Source: Clavaria fumosa
Lineage: Eukaryota > Basidiomycota > Agaricomycetes > Agaricales > Clavariaceae
Direction: 5' to 3'
DNA length: 64,000 nt
Assembly (NCBI GenBank): GCA_951802425.1
Contig: OX637796.1
Coordinates: forward strand, 2,914,001 to 2,978,000
The notes below the pieces were generated by a model that saw nothing but the letters and a program-made list of their open reading frames with translations, made no database searches and was not told the DNA's origin. This document shows positions 41,887-52,632 of this stretch, piece after piece. The position numbers and the translations under genes were made by a program. Within the stretch, counting starts at the first letter, position 1. The number at the start of each line of letters is the position of its first letter.

Positions 41887-44033
41887 ATGGCTGGCTCTGA
41901 CACGCCACGCACAAGGACGCCGAAACGTGCAGCTAAGATGGCCGCCAGTCAGTCCATGAACCACCTTCTGAACTTCACGTTACCCCCACGGCAAACGCAG
42001 CCCACACATAATCCGCCTAGAAGAAGTAGGAAGCCAGCTTCCCACCATGTGCTTTGGAACCAAGAGAGTGAGTGCTTCAACCTTAATGGCGCTATCAATA
42101 AGCATTCAATATTCAACTGTTGATCTATCTCAGAATTCGTGAATGCTCAGTATCGCTTCGTCATGAACCCCACCGGTAAGTTCGCCCATCGAGGTCTTTG
42201 CATCGATTCACGTCAACGTGCTCGTCGCACAGAGTCATACGCAGTCCACTTTGCAGACCCGGACATGTATGCCATTTGGACCACCATAACATTATTTATT
42301 TCTGATTGTTGGTCCCCAGTTTCGTGCAATGGGAGGATGTCCTGCAAGTCATTATACCACAGTCATCTGCGCTTGCCATGGCTTCTTCCAGCGGCCGATC
42401 TCGCTTCGACGAGGGCCATACGTCGTGTCCTATCTGTCTATCAAGACCTATTGCGCCGCGGATGACTAAGTGTGGGCATGTGAGTCATGGTGTTCCCCTG
42501 CCTCTCCGAGTATCCTCGGTGACCCTTGTACCCTAGGTCTTCTGCTTAGCGTGCATCTTACACTATCTGAGCACTTCAGAGAGATTGAAATGGGTCAGAT
42601 GTCCCATCTGCTTCGACTCGGTGAATGAGAAGCAGCTGAAAAGCGTCAAGTGGCATGATGTTATGACGGGTGGATACATAGACAATCAGGCTGGGCCGTC
42701 ATCATACGCTGACTCATCATCACCGCCGCTTCAAGAAGGATCATCTATGCGTATGCGGCTTATGCAGAGACCGCGTATCACCACCCTTTCCCTACCGCGA
42801 TCGCCGACCTGGCCGTCGGACCTGATCACTCCTCACGAGGCTCCGTTTCATTTCCTCCCAGACGTCTGCACTTATGCCAAAATAATGCTTGGCACCCCCA
42901 AATATCTCATCGCTGATCTCACGAGTGACATGGGCGACCTCGCTGCGGAACGGAAGACGCTTACTGAACTGGGTGATGACGTCACGTTTGTGGACCAAGC
43001 GGCTGAGAACGTCCAACATCAAATTGCGAAGATAGCAGCGCTTGAGGTACCTCACGTCACAAGCGCGATCGAGCGAAGTCACCGGCTCTGGCAGGACATC
43101 GCAGAACGCGACGCTTATCATAAACGTAAGACGGAGGCAGCGCACGTAATGGAGGCTACGGAAGTTCCTCATGAATTTCTCGCCGTTAATTCCGTCGGGT
43201 CATTTGCTGCCGTCGGCGATGTCACCTCCGATCCTCCTGATCCCAAGATCCCTGCCAGCCAGCTCCAGTCCCCGTCTCGCGGCAACAAGCAACGGCGGAA
43301 TCTGAACCCGCCACCTCCCTCGACATCTACGTGGTCTTTCTACCAAGCCGCCTCAGGTCTCCCAATATTCCTACATCCGCTAGATATCAAGATCCTGCAT
43401 TCCTACTTCAACGACTATGCGTCCTTCCCCGACGAGATCACGCTCTGCGTTGAGGCCGTGTCAGAAGGCACAGTAAACGATGACCTGCGGAAGCGCTGCA
43501 AGTACCTGGCGCACATGCCGGAGAACGCCGACGTTGTGTTCTTGGAGGCTGACCTCGAGGGCGTGGTGGGCCCAGATGGCCTACGGGCGTTCGAGGGGCC
43601 CCTCAAGATGCGCAAGGCAAAGCGGAGGGAGAAAGAGCGCAAGGACGACCGTGCGCGTGCCAGGGCCGAGGAGGGCGATCGCGACAAGGAGCGAGAGGCC
43701 CTCTACGTGGCGGCGTACAACACCGCTATGGGTGGCACATCTCGCGCTGCCTTCCCGTCTCCTGCGGACCAACCTGAGTCGCCCGCGGGGCTCATATCTT
43801 CTATGCCTGACGGCGGTGTTCTGGAAGCCGGGGCATGGGGCACACGGAGCTTTGCCTCCACGCTGCGGGCGAGCGCAGCGGGCGGTAGGTCCATTGCGCA
43901 GCGCACCTCGCCGGGGGAGGACGAGTGGGGCATGGACGCGGCATGGCATGAGCTAGGGAGGAACAGTGGTGTGAGGAAGAAGAAGGGCAACATGTATGTT
44001 GTGCTGGGGCAGAATGGATTCCGAATGCGGTGA
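41887..44033 (+). CDS. RING-finger protein, RNF10/Mag2-like
   Basis: Probable E3 ubiquitin ligase; RNF10 homologues act on the small ribosomal subunit in quality control. Exons 41887-42067, 42134-42175, 42233-42266, 42320-42479 and 42537-44033 give 637 aa, frame-checked. Features in order: a basic N-terminus; the FVNAQYRFVMNPTG and FVQWEDVLQVIIPQ segments typical of RNF10; RING C3HC4 (CPICLSRPIAPRMTKCGHVF, CLACILHYL, RCPICFDSV); IFLHPLDIKILHSYF; and an LAHMPENADVVFLEADLEG block also typical of the family. A charged coiled coil (KAKRREKERKDD) follows, and the terminal peptide is KGNMYVVLGQNG. All introns are GT-AG; the last splits the RING after its first His. Confidence 0.88.
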
Positions 44034-44347
44034 CTATTTTCTCGTATCCAGCATGAGTAACGGCAGCACCTCAGAAGTTTTGCAATATGTTAAAGTACAT
44101 ATACACCTCGTTCGGCAGCGCGCCAACTCCTCTGCGGTACAGGTATCGCAGGTGTGTGGAAAATTCATCGGCTAAGGATGTGAAGGCAATGGGAAAGAGT
44201 ATGTGAAGAGCGCTCAAGGTGAATGATAAATCGCAGTAGAGACAAGGTAAGAGGTAAAGCAGTAGGGTTCACTAACTCCAAAAGTTTAGCCAGGCTACAT
44301 AAGGAATCGTCATCACATAACATGGTAAGCAGGCACAAATCCTTGGA
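44034..44347. other. Convergent spacer between RNF10-like gene and SHO1
   Basis: Should hold both 3' untranslated regions. No gene, repeat or structured RNA is evident. Confidence 0.5.
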
Positions 44348-45787
44348 TCAAATAATCTGCAGATAGTTGGAAGGCGCGACTGAAGGGAAGATACATCAGT
44401 GATTGCATACAGTTGAGAAAGAAATGGTGACACACTTCCTCTCCTCCCTGACGCGGATTTCGCTTGCCACCATTTCCCTTGTTTGTCGACGATGTCAAGG
44501 ATCTCTCCCTTAGCGAAAGACAATTCGTTTGGATCATCAGCCGCAGCCGTATCTGGCAAAAACAATTGAATATGCGGAAATGCCATAAATTAATGGTAAC
44601 TCACAACTATACAACGCCTTGGCCTTGTAGACGTAGTTCTCCGGTTGGCTGGGCTGACTAGGTTGACTAGGCTCGGTGCCGGTGCCGGTCATGCTCGAAG
44701 AGCGGATATCAGGGCTACCAGTGGGAGCGCTCAAGCCTGCGCTCAAACCTTGTCCCATGCCTGCACCCAGGCCTGCAGCGCCACCCATCAAGGGCGTGGT
44801 AGGATCAGCGCGTGGGGCTAAACCAGCATCAGGGAGACTGATATTGGGCATGCTACCACCGCTGATATTGGGCATGCTACCACCGCCCATAGGAGAACCA
44901 AAGCTTCGGTTGGGTTCCATTGCAGGGCTGCCTCCATATTGAGCGGGTGGGTTAGGAACTGGGCTGGTTGTGTAGGGCCTATTTGGCTCGGGTCCAGGGC
45001 TGATTCGATTCAAACTGGGGTTACTGCGCGGCGCTGGAAACGCGGCGCCTGCTCCCGGGTGTCCAGGGTGCGGAGAGCCTGGGGTATCTTCAGTCTTCAT
45101 CTCGTAAGGGGTGTCATGTGACACAACACCGCCCGCAGCAAAGTTGGGCGCATAGCCATTGTTGGTCATGTGAGGGATAGTGCGGATAGTCCTCCGGCGT
45201 CGAGAGGGAGGGGTAAGACCTCCTGTTCCAAAGAGATTGAAGAGGTAGAAAATGCGCGAATCTTCCTCTGAGGTAAAGAATAAGAGCCAGATGATGTCGA
45301 CAATGGCCAGGATGAGCCATCCGGCAGACATCAAGGCGAGGGACTGGCGTGCGAAGATGCCCCTGTTGACGCCGATGACAGCGAAGACCAGGGTAATGGC
45401 ACCGAAGACGGATACTTGAAAGCGATGCATTGCAATCGAGTCGCTTGCCAGGGTGTAGAGAACGCCAAGGATAAGGAACAATTGCAGCCAGATGGCGAAC
45501 CACAGCTCGCCCACTAGTGCATGACCGGCTGCAAAAGGGGTTCGAATGAGTGGAACTGTAGTGTGCTAGACAAAGATATGGAGGCTGACCCGAGGAGGTA
45601 ACCAACGCTTGCCCGATGAGTGTTATTATCCAGCCAATCTGATGGAGAGAGAAAGGGGAGTCAACGGCGGCAAAGCGCGCATAAAAACGGATTCACGACG
45701 CACAGCGGCTAATATTGTTGTCGATAGGAAGACATAGTGAGTGAGGATTGGCTGGATGTCAAGGCCTTCATTGCCGCGAGGAGGCAT
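44348..45787 (-). CDS. SHO1: Osmosensor SHO1 (four TM helices plus SH3)
   Basis: Plasma-membrane adaptor of the HOG osmostress MAPK pathway. Exons in coding order 45787-45704, 45638-45590, 45528-44605, 44552-44436 and 44379-44348 give 401 aa, frame-checked. The N-terminal third has four transmembrane helices: VFLSTTILAAIGWIITLIG, LWFAIWLQLFLILGVLY, VSVFGAITLVFAVIGV and LALMSAGWLILAIVDIIW. A Gly/Pro/Ser-rich linker contains repeated GGSMPNIS. The C-terminal SH3 domain is complete: AKALYSYTAAADDPNELSF, KGEILDIVDKQGKWWQAK and RRGIAPSNYLQII-stop. The final 32-nt exon holds the conserved APSNYL, so splicing is essential for a folded SH3. Divergent from the GHITM-like gene (249 bp). Confidence 0.93.
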
Positions 45788-46036
45788 TGTGGGTACGATG
45801 ATGAGGGGGTTGAGAATGCAAAGTCGGTCGCCAAGGGGCAGTTCTGTCCAAGTGGTGACTGTGCGAAAAGCTCTCTGTTGTGCCAACTATTTGTATCTGT
45901 TTGTAGTTGCCCCCATTCTGAAAAAGGGTCGGTCGTCGTCATGTTTCTACCCTTTGCCTTACCGCAAAAGGTTCACACACACGTCGCCTGCGCCATTGCC
46001 TATCGTTTCGAACGCTAACCACACATCCCGCCCTCG

Positions 46037-47354
46037 ATGTTTCGCATCGGTGTCGCGTCGCTTCTCCGCTCACATGCGACTCCTCACATTCGCATCGCGG
46101 CCTTTCGTTTACCCTCTTCAACTAGGGTATTCAGTAATGCGCGTACCTTCAAGTCTGGCAATGGCTTCACATTCTCCTCTTCCCCGTTCTTCTTCAGTCG
46201 TTCTCGCACCTTCATGACGGACTCCTCTGCAGTCGTCAGTCGACCTTCTCAAGCTGATTCTTGGAAGCGTTTTGCCATCACAGCCGTCAGTTCTGCTCCA
46301 TTCGTTCACTCCGTCATCTTCGCCGAAGGATTTTCTTAGGCTTCCGTGGCTGGAAGTGTCATTCTCATCCAGACAATACTCAACCGGGAGACAAGAGATA
46401 GCCTTACCGCTGCCGAGCAATCGTATCTTCACGACAGCTTCAAATATACCGGCGGCGGATTGTTGTTGACCGCCATTGGTGCCCGATCGCTCTTCAGATC
46501 TGGCTTTGCGTTTAGGCTCATGGCGGCTAACCCATGTCGGTCCTTAATTCTGCATCTTCCATGAATCTCATTCAGCCTTCTCCTCAGGGGTTGTTCTGGG
46601 TGTCGGTCTCGCCGGCAGTATTGGCTCAATGATGGGTGTCTTCTTCACGCCGCCAGAGAACACCGTCCAGAAACACTTGTTTTGGGTGGTGCGTCCATCA
46701 CTCCCTCGACAGTCCGACCCGCCTCTCACGCATGGGTCATAGGCGTTCAATGCTTGTCAAGCTGCGACACTCAGTCCACTTTTTTTCTTCAGCCCTGCGA
46801 TTTTGTCCCGTGCTGCACTCTATACATGCGGTGCGGTAGGGGCTTTGTCTTACGTCGGAGCAACTGCTAAGTGAATATCTTATCCCGCATAGCCTTATCA
46901 GACAGACTCATCCGCAAATCTCCTTCAGAAACGACACTTACCTCTATATGGGCGGCCCTCTTCTTGCCGGCGTCACAGTAGTGGCTCTCAGTTCTCTGGC
47001 ACCCATGGCGCTTCCGCTCGGGATGCGAGGGCTCGCCGTAGCTGAATCCATCTCGCTGTACGGCGGATTAGCCGTGTTCAGCGGATTCGTACTTTATGAG
47101 TGCGTCCTCTCACCACAGACAGCCTTGTACTCATGCCCGCCGGCCACTTAGCACCCAAAAAATACTGCATCACGCACGTTTGGCGGAGCAGGGAGTCATT
47201 CCTCGCGATCCAGTGAAAGAGTCCGTCGGTTTGGAGTTGGATATGATAAACATCTTGTACGCGCATATATATTTCGCCAGCGGGTCAGCGTTCTAATTTC
47301 CCTAGTATTCGCCTGGTGCAGATACTCGCAATGCAACAGGGTAGGAAAAAGTGA
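46037..47354 (+). CDS. GHITM-like mitochondrial inner membrane protein (Bax inhibitor-1 family)
   Basis: Multi-pass mitochondrial protein; mammalian GHITM/MICS1 affects cristae and ion transport. Exons 46037-46285, 46340-46535, 46588-46688, 46743-46870, 46929-47099, 47152-47256 and 47306-47354 give 332 aa, frame-checked. The first 70 residues are Arg/Ser-rich without acids (FRIGVASLLRSHATPHIRIA), a mitochondrial presequence. About seven hydrophobic segments follow, including GGGLLLTAIGARSLF, VVLGVGLAGSIGSMMG and LLAGVTVVALSSLAP. The family C-terminal motif is YDTQKILHHAR, then MINIFIRLVQILA and a basic end. All six introns are GT-AG. Confidence 0.88.
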
Positions 47355-47501
47355 TATTTCCGATTTCATTGCTTCGAAGTCTTCCATGATCGCCACGATC
47401 TTCGTGTATTCGACCTCCCAGCTCATGTTGTATTATTCTGCGTTGCTGTCCTGAAGATCTTATTAAAATTCCCATTCTATGCACTAAGTCCTGTCTACCC
47501 T

Positions 47502-47554
47502 CACGTGATGAAAAGAGAGCATGCATGTCTGCTCTCACACGTGATGAAAAGAGA
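47502..47554. repeat. Two 17-bp direct repeats with E-box core
   Basis: CACGTGATGAAAAGAGA occurs at 47502-47518 and 47538-47554, a 36-bp period. Between them GAGAGCATGC and the following GCTCTC are partly dyad-symmetric. It lies in the 243-bp spacer between two converging genes, so a promoter role is unlikely. Confidence 0.7.
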
Positions 47555-47597
47555 ACACGTAAATTGAAGGAAGGTAGCGAGCAAACACCCATACGTA

Positions 47598-50171
47598 TCA
47601 AGCAGTCGACTTGCCCAACTCTTCCAACATCCGGACGAATCCGCCCGGGTCGACAATTTCCGTGCCGCCGTACGTCACCCGCTTACCGGCGTTGGCTGCC
47701 CAATCGCGCAAGTTGCCGTACTCGACGTATCCCGCACCCCCCACAACAAACACGATCCCTTCCGCAAACGCCATACGCCTCGCCCGCCCCACGCCACCAG
47801 CACCGGTACTAGCCGCTCCTGGCCCAGCATTCCGGGGCGCACGTGGATCGAGGAAGATATACTCGTCTGTCTCTTGCAGCGACTGCGTCGACGCCCCAGA
47901 CGAGTCCATCAGCGCCTCCGTCAGTCGAGTCACCGGGAGGAGCTTGTTCGTCGGTAAAAAGTTCTTGACTCCAGAGATCAAATTCTCCAGCCCACCCTCT
48001 TTCAGACGATCGGTCAACTATTCCGGTACCGCACCGCCACATGGTTAGACGTCGAAAGATAAAAACAGGAAGCAAGACGCACCCGATTTCCTAAGGCGCT
48101 GAACCCCTTGAACAGCTCCCCACCCGCAGCGCTGCTCGCGCTGAGCGGCGTCGAGGAGCCACCCAACGCAGGAGTCGCAGCCATGCGTGATATCTCCCGC
48201 GTGCGCCTGACGTACTCAAATGCGGCGACGTCTGCTCCCGCGGCCTTCAGCTCCTTCTCCAACTCCGCTACGTCGTCCTTAGACAGCGCGTTGTCCGGTA
48301 CAGACAGGTAGAAGACCATGACCAGACGCAGCTTGTCGGTAGGCGTGAATGGACCCTCGGTTCGTGGGGCGCGGATGGTTTCTAAGATGGTTTGGACAGT
48401 CTGTCCCACGGAGATGCAGTCTTTCAGTAAAGCAGAGGTCACCGCGCTCCAGCACAATGAAATACCTGTCTTGTGATTGCTTCCTCTGTGCTGAACAATT
48501 CTTCCAGCCCTCTCTTCTTAACCTGTTCTAGGAGCGCAGTGGCGATATTCATATGCGTATCAAGTGTTGTTTTCCGCGCAGTCATCTCAGGTAGCTGCGT
48601 GATCGCAGTTTTGAGATGCGCCGCGTTGCTCGAGAGATCCCTAGAAACGCCGGTGTAAGTAAGGCGAAATTTAAAGCTTCCCCACAAAAGAAAGAAGTTC
48701 GTACAGCTGTGTAATATCACTGACGTCGCTGACGCCTGTCGACCGCGTAATCTCAGCAGCGTGCTTCTTGTACTTGTTCAGTTCCAAGTCAAGATCCTCG
48801 GCCACGAGGGGGAACGGATTTGCGGCGTTGCGCTGCCAGAAGAAGTCCTTCGAATCAAGATCGTACGACCGCTTCTGAGGCTCGGTCACGACAACGCGGT
48901 TGAGCTTGAACTCGAGGCAGTCGGAGACCAGTGCCTGGTAAGTCCAACCATGATACAGCATGGAGACGAGATCAACAGTCCTGTCGAGCAGTAGCAACAC
49001 TGTCAAAGGTGGTCTCAGATGTCAAGACAGAGGCAGAGGCGGAGAGCGTACTGACGTGGTCGTTGCAGGTTTGAAAGGCCCGTCGTGTCCTGTGCGAATA
49101 GCGAAGATGTACTCGGCGAGCGAGAAGTACTTAGGAGAGCGTCTCGTATCTTAATCTCGAGCTTCCGCGCGACCATTTCCGCTGCATTGCCTTTCGGGGC
49201 GCGGATAAATGGGACGTGGCCTAAGCGTGCGGTCCCATAAGTTCTCATGAAATGCGGGTGGCGGTGGCGTTTGGTCAAACTGCATGAGAAGGCGTACCCA
49301 TGGTAGCCACGGCACTGAACAACCCGCATACGATGCGCTCAATCTCGTCTTCTATTTGTTGCTCCGTCGAAGAGGGTGAGTTGAGAATGGCAAACGACGA
49401 AAGGGGCTTGGGCTGCGAGGGGCCTGCTTGGGTGGAGGCTGGAGCGGCGGGCGGAGGTAGCAGAGAGAAGAGGGAAGGCGAGGGGGCAATGAAAGACAGA
49501 TACTGATCCACAACCTTGAGACGCGCATCCGCTGTAAGCCCATATGGCTGTGGAAAGAAGAACACCTGGGTTACGGACCTGTTCAATGATATCCCCTGTA
49601 TCATCACGGGCAACTGATGCAGCCAACTCTTCCAATAGCGCTCGGGGAAGCGGTTCCACGAAATTCAGATGGAAGGACTCGTACAGGGCTTTCTCCAAAT
49701 CTTCTGCGATGCGCGTGACATTCTCTAAGGTAGGCGAAACGAAATATACAGCGGGAACGTCGGGAAGGGCAGGTCTAAGAGAATGAAGTTGTCTGCCAAA
49801 GCACCTTGAGCAAACGACACAAGGACGTATAGATACTGGATGCTGCGCACACATGGAGGGTTACACCGACATCCCGTAGGTCTTGCACTCGCAAGACGGT
49901 GGCCAGGACATCCTTAGTTTGTTGATCCAGCACAAGTATCTTCCATACCGGAGGTCCTGCAGAGGGTATCTTTGCATCCTTCGACAAAGATTTGGCAGAG
50001 CCGGGGATGGCGGAGGGGGTCGTGTCAATGGAGTGGTTGAGGTTCAGGAGGTAGAGTAAAGCAGCGGTTTGTGCTTGCTGTAATGTCGAAGGTGCTACCG
50101 CCTAGCGTTCGGTCAATCATAAGTGGATTTCCAAGAGAATGTGTTACCTGTTTTAACGCGCTGCTCGCCAT
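47598..50171 (-). CDS. SLY1: SLY1, Sec1/Munc18-family ER-Golgi SNARE regulator
   Basis: SM protein that binds the t-SNARE Sed5 and drives ER-Golgi fusion. Exons in coding order 50171-50148, 50077-49851, 49792-49579, 49514-49298, 49220-49056, 48999-48705, 48640-48466, 48400-48083 and 48017-47598 give 684 aa, frame-checked. Recognisable blocks: [115 protein letters not shown] (SM-family domain 3), [20 protein letters not shown] and the end [15 protein letters not shown] Ser/Pro-rich loop sits at residues 190-215. The first exon is 24 nt. All eight introns are GT-AG. Confidence 0.95.
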
Positions 50172-50528
50172 ACTCGACAATGACCACGTCCACGGATGCG
50201 CGAGCACCAATGCAGAATCGATTATATAATCTGACTGCGCGCTTACTGCACATGCGGGGCTGCAGTAGGTTGTAGATCGCTCACATGGATTTCTCGTCTC
50301 ACAGGGGATGTTTCATTTCACGGTAAAGGTGCCAGTGAGCTACCACCTACGTACAACTACTGCTGTGTGAAGGAGACACTAACCGACGCAAACTTCTGTC
50401 GTCGAGTTTGCGTAGGGATGTCGTCTGCAGCGCCCGTTGACAACTTGAATGCTCCTGTATCAGCACTGTGACAACCCCTATCTTGGCCCAAGCGACGCAA
50501 AGCACCAATTGTGAAGCGCTCGCCCCCA

Positions 50529-50534
50529 TATATA
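50529..50534 (+). promoter_or_regulatory. TATA box upstream of the MGC microprotein gene
   Basis: TATATA about 220 bp upstream of the ATG at 50751. With a spliced 5' leader (intron 50668-50734) this leaves a leader of roughly 120-130 nt. Inferred from sequence only. Confidence 0.4.
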
Positions 50535-50667
50535 TCAACCCTTTTCACGTCTCTCGACAGATACCCAACCCATCAGTTCTTCTATCCTTGGAGCAGTTTT
50601 AGCGCCTGAGGTCCTTGAGCTCCGTGCAATTTGACCTGCTGCCTTTCATTGCTCAGCCTTCTCCTTC

Positions 50668-50734
50668 GTGAGTCTACCTTTCCAATCCTTGACCAAGCAC
50701 AAATTAGCGAACTGAACACATCACCACCATGCAG
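50668..50734 (+). other. Probable 5' UTR intron that removes an upstream ATG
   Basis: GTGAGTCT...ACCATGCAG, 67 nt, with good donor and acceptor. It contains the ATG at 50729, whose short frame would end in a TAG at 50765-50767, overlapping the start of the microprotein. Splicing would delete this ATG; retention would likely block translation from 50751. Confidence 0.45.
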
Positions 50735-50750
50735 GACCAGTTCACGACTT

Positions 50751-51032
50751 ATGGGTTGCAATTCTAGCAAGCCGAACATCGCCCTCGCGGATGATGTCTC
50801 TAGTATCTCGATGCTAGCGGAGAAGATGGAATCTGCAAAGAAAAAAGCGGCGAAGACGAACTCCAAGTGCTGTGTACGACGCTTCTGCCGAAGAAAGCCA
50901 AAAAAGACCCTGAAAGAACGATGTCCTTCGCTGGTGCTACAGGGGGAGGAGCCGCCATGGGTCAGACCACATAGTTTGGTGTATTCGGTGTCGCAAGGCA
51001 AATTCGTACCCCGCCCTGCACAGTCTGTGTAG
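50751..51032 (+). CDS. Small MGC-type N-acylated protein (93 aa), unknown function
   Basis: Not recognised as a family. The N-terminus MGCNSSKP matches an N-myristoylation signal (Gly2, Ser6) with Cys3 as a palmitoylation site, the dual-acylation pattern of membrane-anchored signalling proteins. A central charged helix (LAEKMESAKKKAAKTNSK) leads to a Cys/Arg-rich basic patch (CCVRRFCRRKPKK) that could bind membranes or be acylated. The end is short and uncharged (GKFVPRPAQSV). The start at 50751 is chosen for the MGC motif; a longer upstream frame without good context was rejected. Expected location is the cytosolic face of a membrane. No introns in the coding part. Confidence 0.55.
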   Translation: MGCNSSKPNIALADDVSSISMLAEKMESAKKKAAKTNSKCCVRRFCRRKPKKTLKERCPSLVLQGEEPPWVRPHSLVYSVSQGKFVPRPAQSV

Positions 51033-51299
51033 AGTCTGTGTAATTTTGATGAGTGAGTGGTCAAGGAGTTTCATTTAATTTCATGTCTCACTACCGTTAA
51101 ATCACAGTTCGATTGTTTTCCAACTCGCTGTTAGGTTGCTGTTAGGTTATGCGACGTACCAGTACATTATAATAGTGTTGCAAGGGGTTGTATAGACTGC
51201 TATAAAAATGACGTTTCATCCGTATCGCGATCGTGCGGGTCGGAGAAAGAACATACTTTTTTTGCTGATGTAACGTCGGCACTTGTATTGGGCTGCACC

Positions 51300-52368
51300 A
51301 TGTCGCGTCCTCAAGATGACAGGAACCAAGAGGCGACCGTTTATCTGGGCAATCTCGACGAACGATGCACGGACGCATTGATTTGGGAGCTCATGCTTCA
51401 AGCCAGTCCCGTAGGTATCTTGTTAGTCTGTGAAGCTGCCCATGTACTGATGCATTCATAGCAAGTCAACGTTCACCTTCCAAAAGACCGTATATCTATG
51501 GCTCATCAAGGGTACGGATTCTGCGAGTTTTTGACTGAAGAAGACGCAGAATATGCGTGCAAGATCATGAACTAGATCAAGCTATGGGGGAAACCCATAC
51601 GGGTGAACAAGGTACACTTCCAGCATTCTTGATCCAAGATAATAATCCATCTTTTCCGTCGCAGGCATCTTCGGATAAGAAACAACTTGACGTTGGAGCC
51701 AATCTTTTCATTGGAAATCTAGACGAGAATATGGACGAGCGTTTGTTGTACGACACGTTTACTGCATTCGGCATCATGGCAACTACAGCTAAGGTATGAG
51801 GAGCTTGTCATCGCTGATGGTGTTCCTGATCCCGCGTAGGTTGCCCGCGACCCCAGTGTCGGGAAATCGAAAGGTTATGGGTTCGTATCATACACGGACT
51901 TTGAATCTTCTGATGCGGCTATGGAGTCCATGAATTGGCAATTCCTCATGAACAAAGCTATCACGGTGCAATACGCATTCAAAAAAGATGGCAAAGGCGA
52001 GCGGCACGGCACCTCTGCAGATCGACTCCTCGCCGCCCAGGCGCGCAAAAACAACGCCCTCCCAGTCATGGCGCGGCCGCCTCCGGCGCCTATGGGACTT
52101 GCATTCGGCGCGCGACCCCCCATACCAGTATACCAGGGCTCCTATCAGGGTCAGTTCGCGGGAGCCCTGGCGCAGCCTCCCCCCTCCTGGCTTTACGCCA
52201 CAACAGACGGTAATGCCAATGGCGGGAGTGCCGATGGGCATGCATCCTCCTCCCCCTGCCATGCCCATGTTCAATCCTCAAGCCAGTTTCCCAATGGGCC
52301 CTCCTCAGGGGATGGCCATGATGCCGCCTCCACCTCCGTCGCCCATGGCAGTTCCTCCGCGGTTCTAG
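51300..52368 (+). CDS. HSH49: SF3B4/HSH49 splicing factor, disrupted by an in-frame TAG and a frame break
   Basis: U2 snRNP SF3b subunit with two RRMs. Exons 51300-51410, 51462-51611, 51665-51793 and 51840-52368. RRM1 has [20 protein letters not shown] and [19 protein letters not shown]2 has [20 protein letters not shown] and [18 protein letters not shown]. Two lesions are visible. TAG at 51573-51575 replaces an internal residue of RRM1 between KIMN and [12 protein letters not shown], with no intron able to remove it cleanly. In the Pro/Met-rich tail, a C6 run at 52179-52184 shifts the frame: the typical tail ([16 protein letters not shown] onward, stop at 52368) is one frame away from the upstream RRM frame, which instead runs to 52439. 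Otherwise intact with GT-AG introns, so this is a sequencing error, a null allele or a very young pseudogene. Confidence 0.8.
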
Positions 52369-52545
52369 TCCATTTACACCCTCACTTTGTCGTCAATACA
52401 TCCACATTCTCCCAGCAAGAGAATTGTTGTAAGGACTAGGTCGTGTCTTAAGAAAACATGAGCGGCATTTTGCGGATCCAACAATTTCGAGCCACCTAGT
52501 GGCTACATCGGGGAGAGCTTCCATTTTCAAGTTTATTACGGTAAT

Positions 52546-52632
52546 AAGCAATCGCGTCTTTGTCGTAGCTACATGTTGCGGGATATAAATGCTGATTCAA
52601 AAAAAAAAAAAAAAAAAAAAAAGCAATCGCGT
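52546..52632 (+). mobile_element. Tiny poly(A)-tailed retroinsertion with target-site duplication
   Basis: A 24-A run (52599-52622) ends a 41-nt segment starting CTTTGTCGTAGC. Both sides carry the same direct repeat AGCAATCGCGT (52547-52557 and 52622-52632, with an ambiguous extra A). Direct repeats of this size plus a terminal poly(A) are the signature of LINE-type target-primed reverse transcription of a 5'-truncated RNA. The source RNA cannot be named. The target forms a small palindrome (GCAATCGCGTGATTGC). No coding content. Confidence 0.6.

Noticed and set aside
52148..52175. A 26-nt intron in the SF3B4 tail explaining the frame change
   Set aside because: Too short for splicing and it leaves the wrong phase; a one-base length error in the C6 run fits better.
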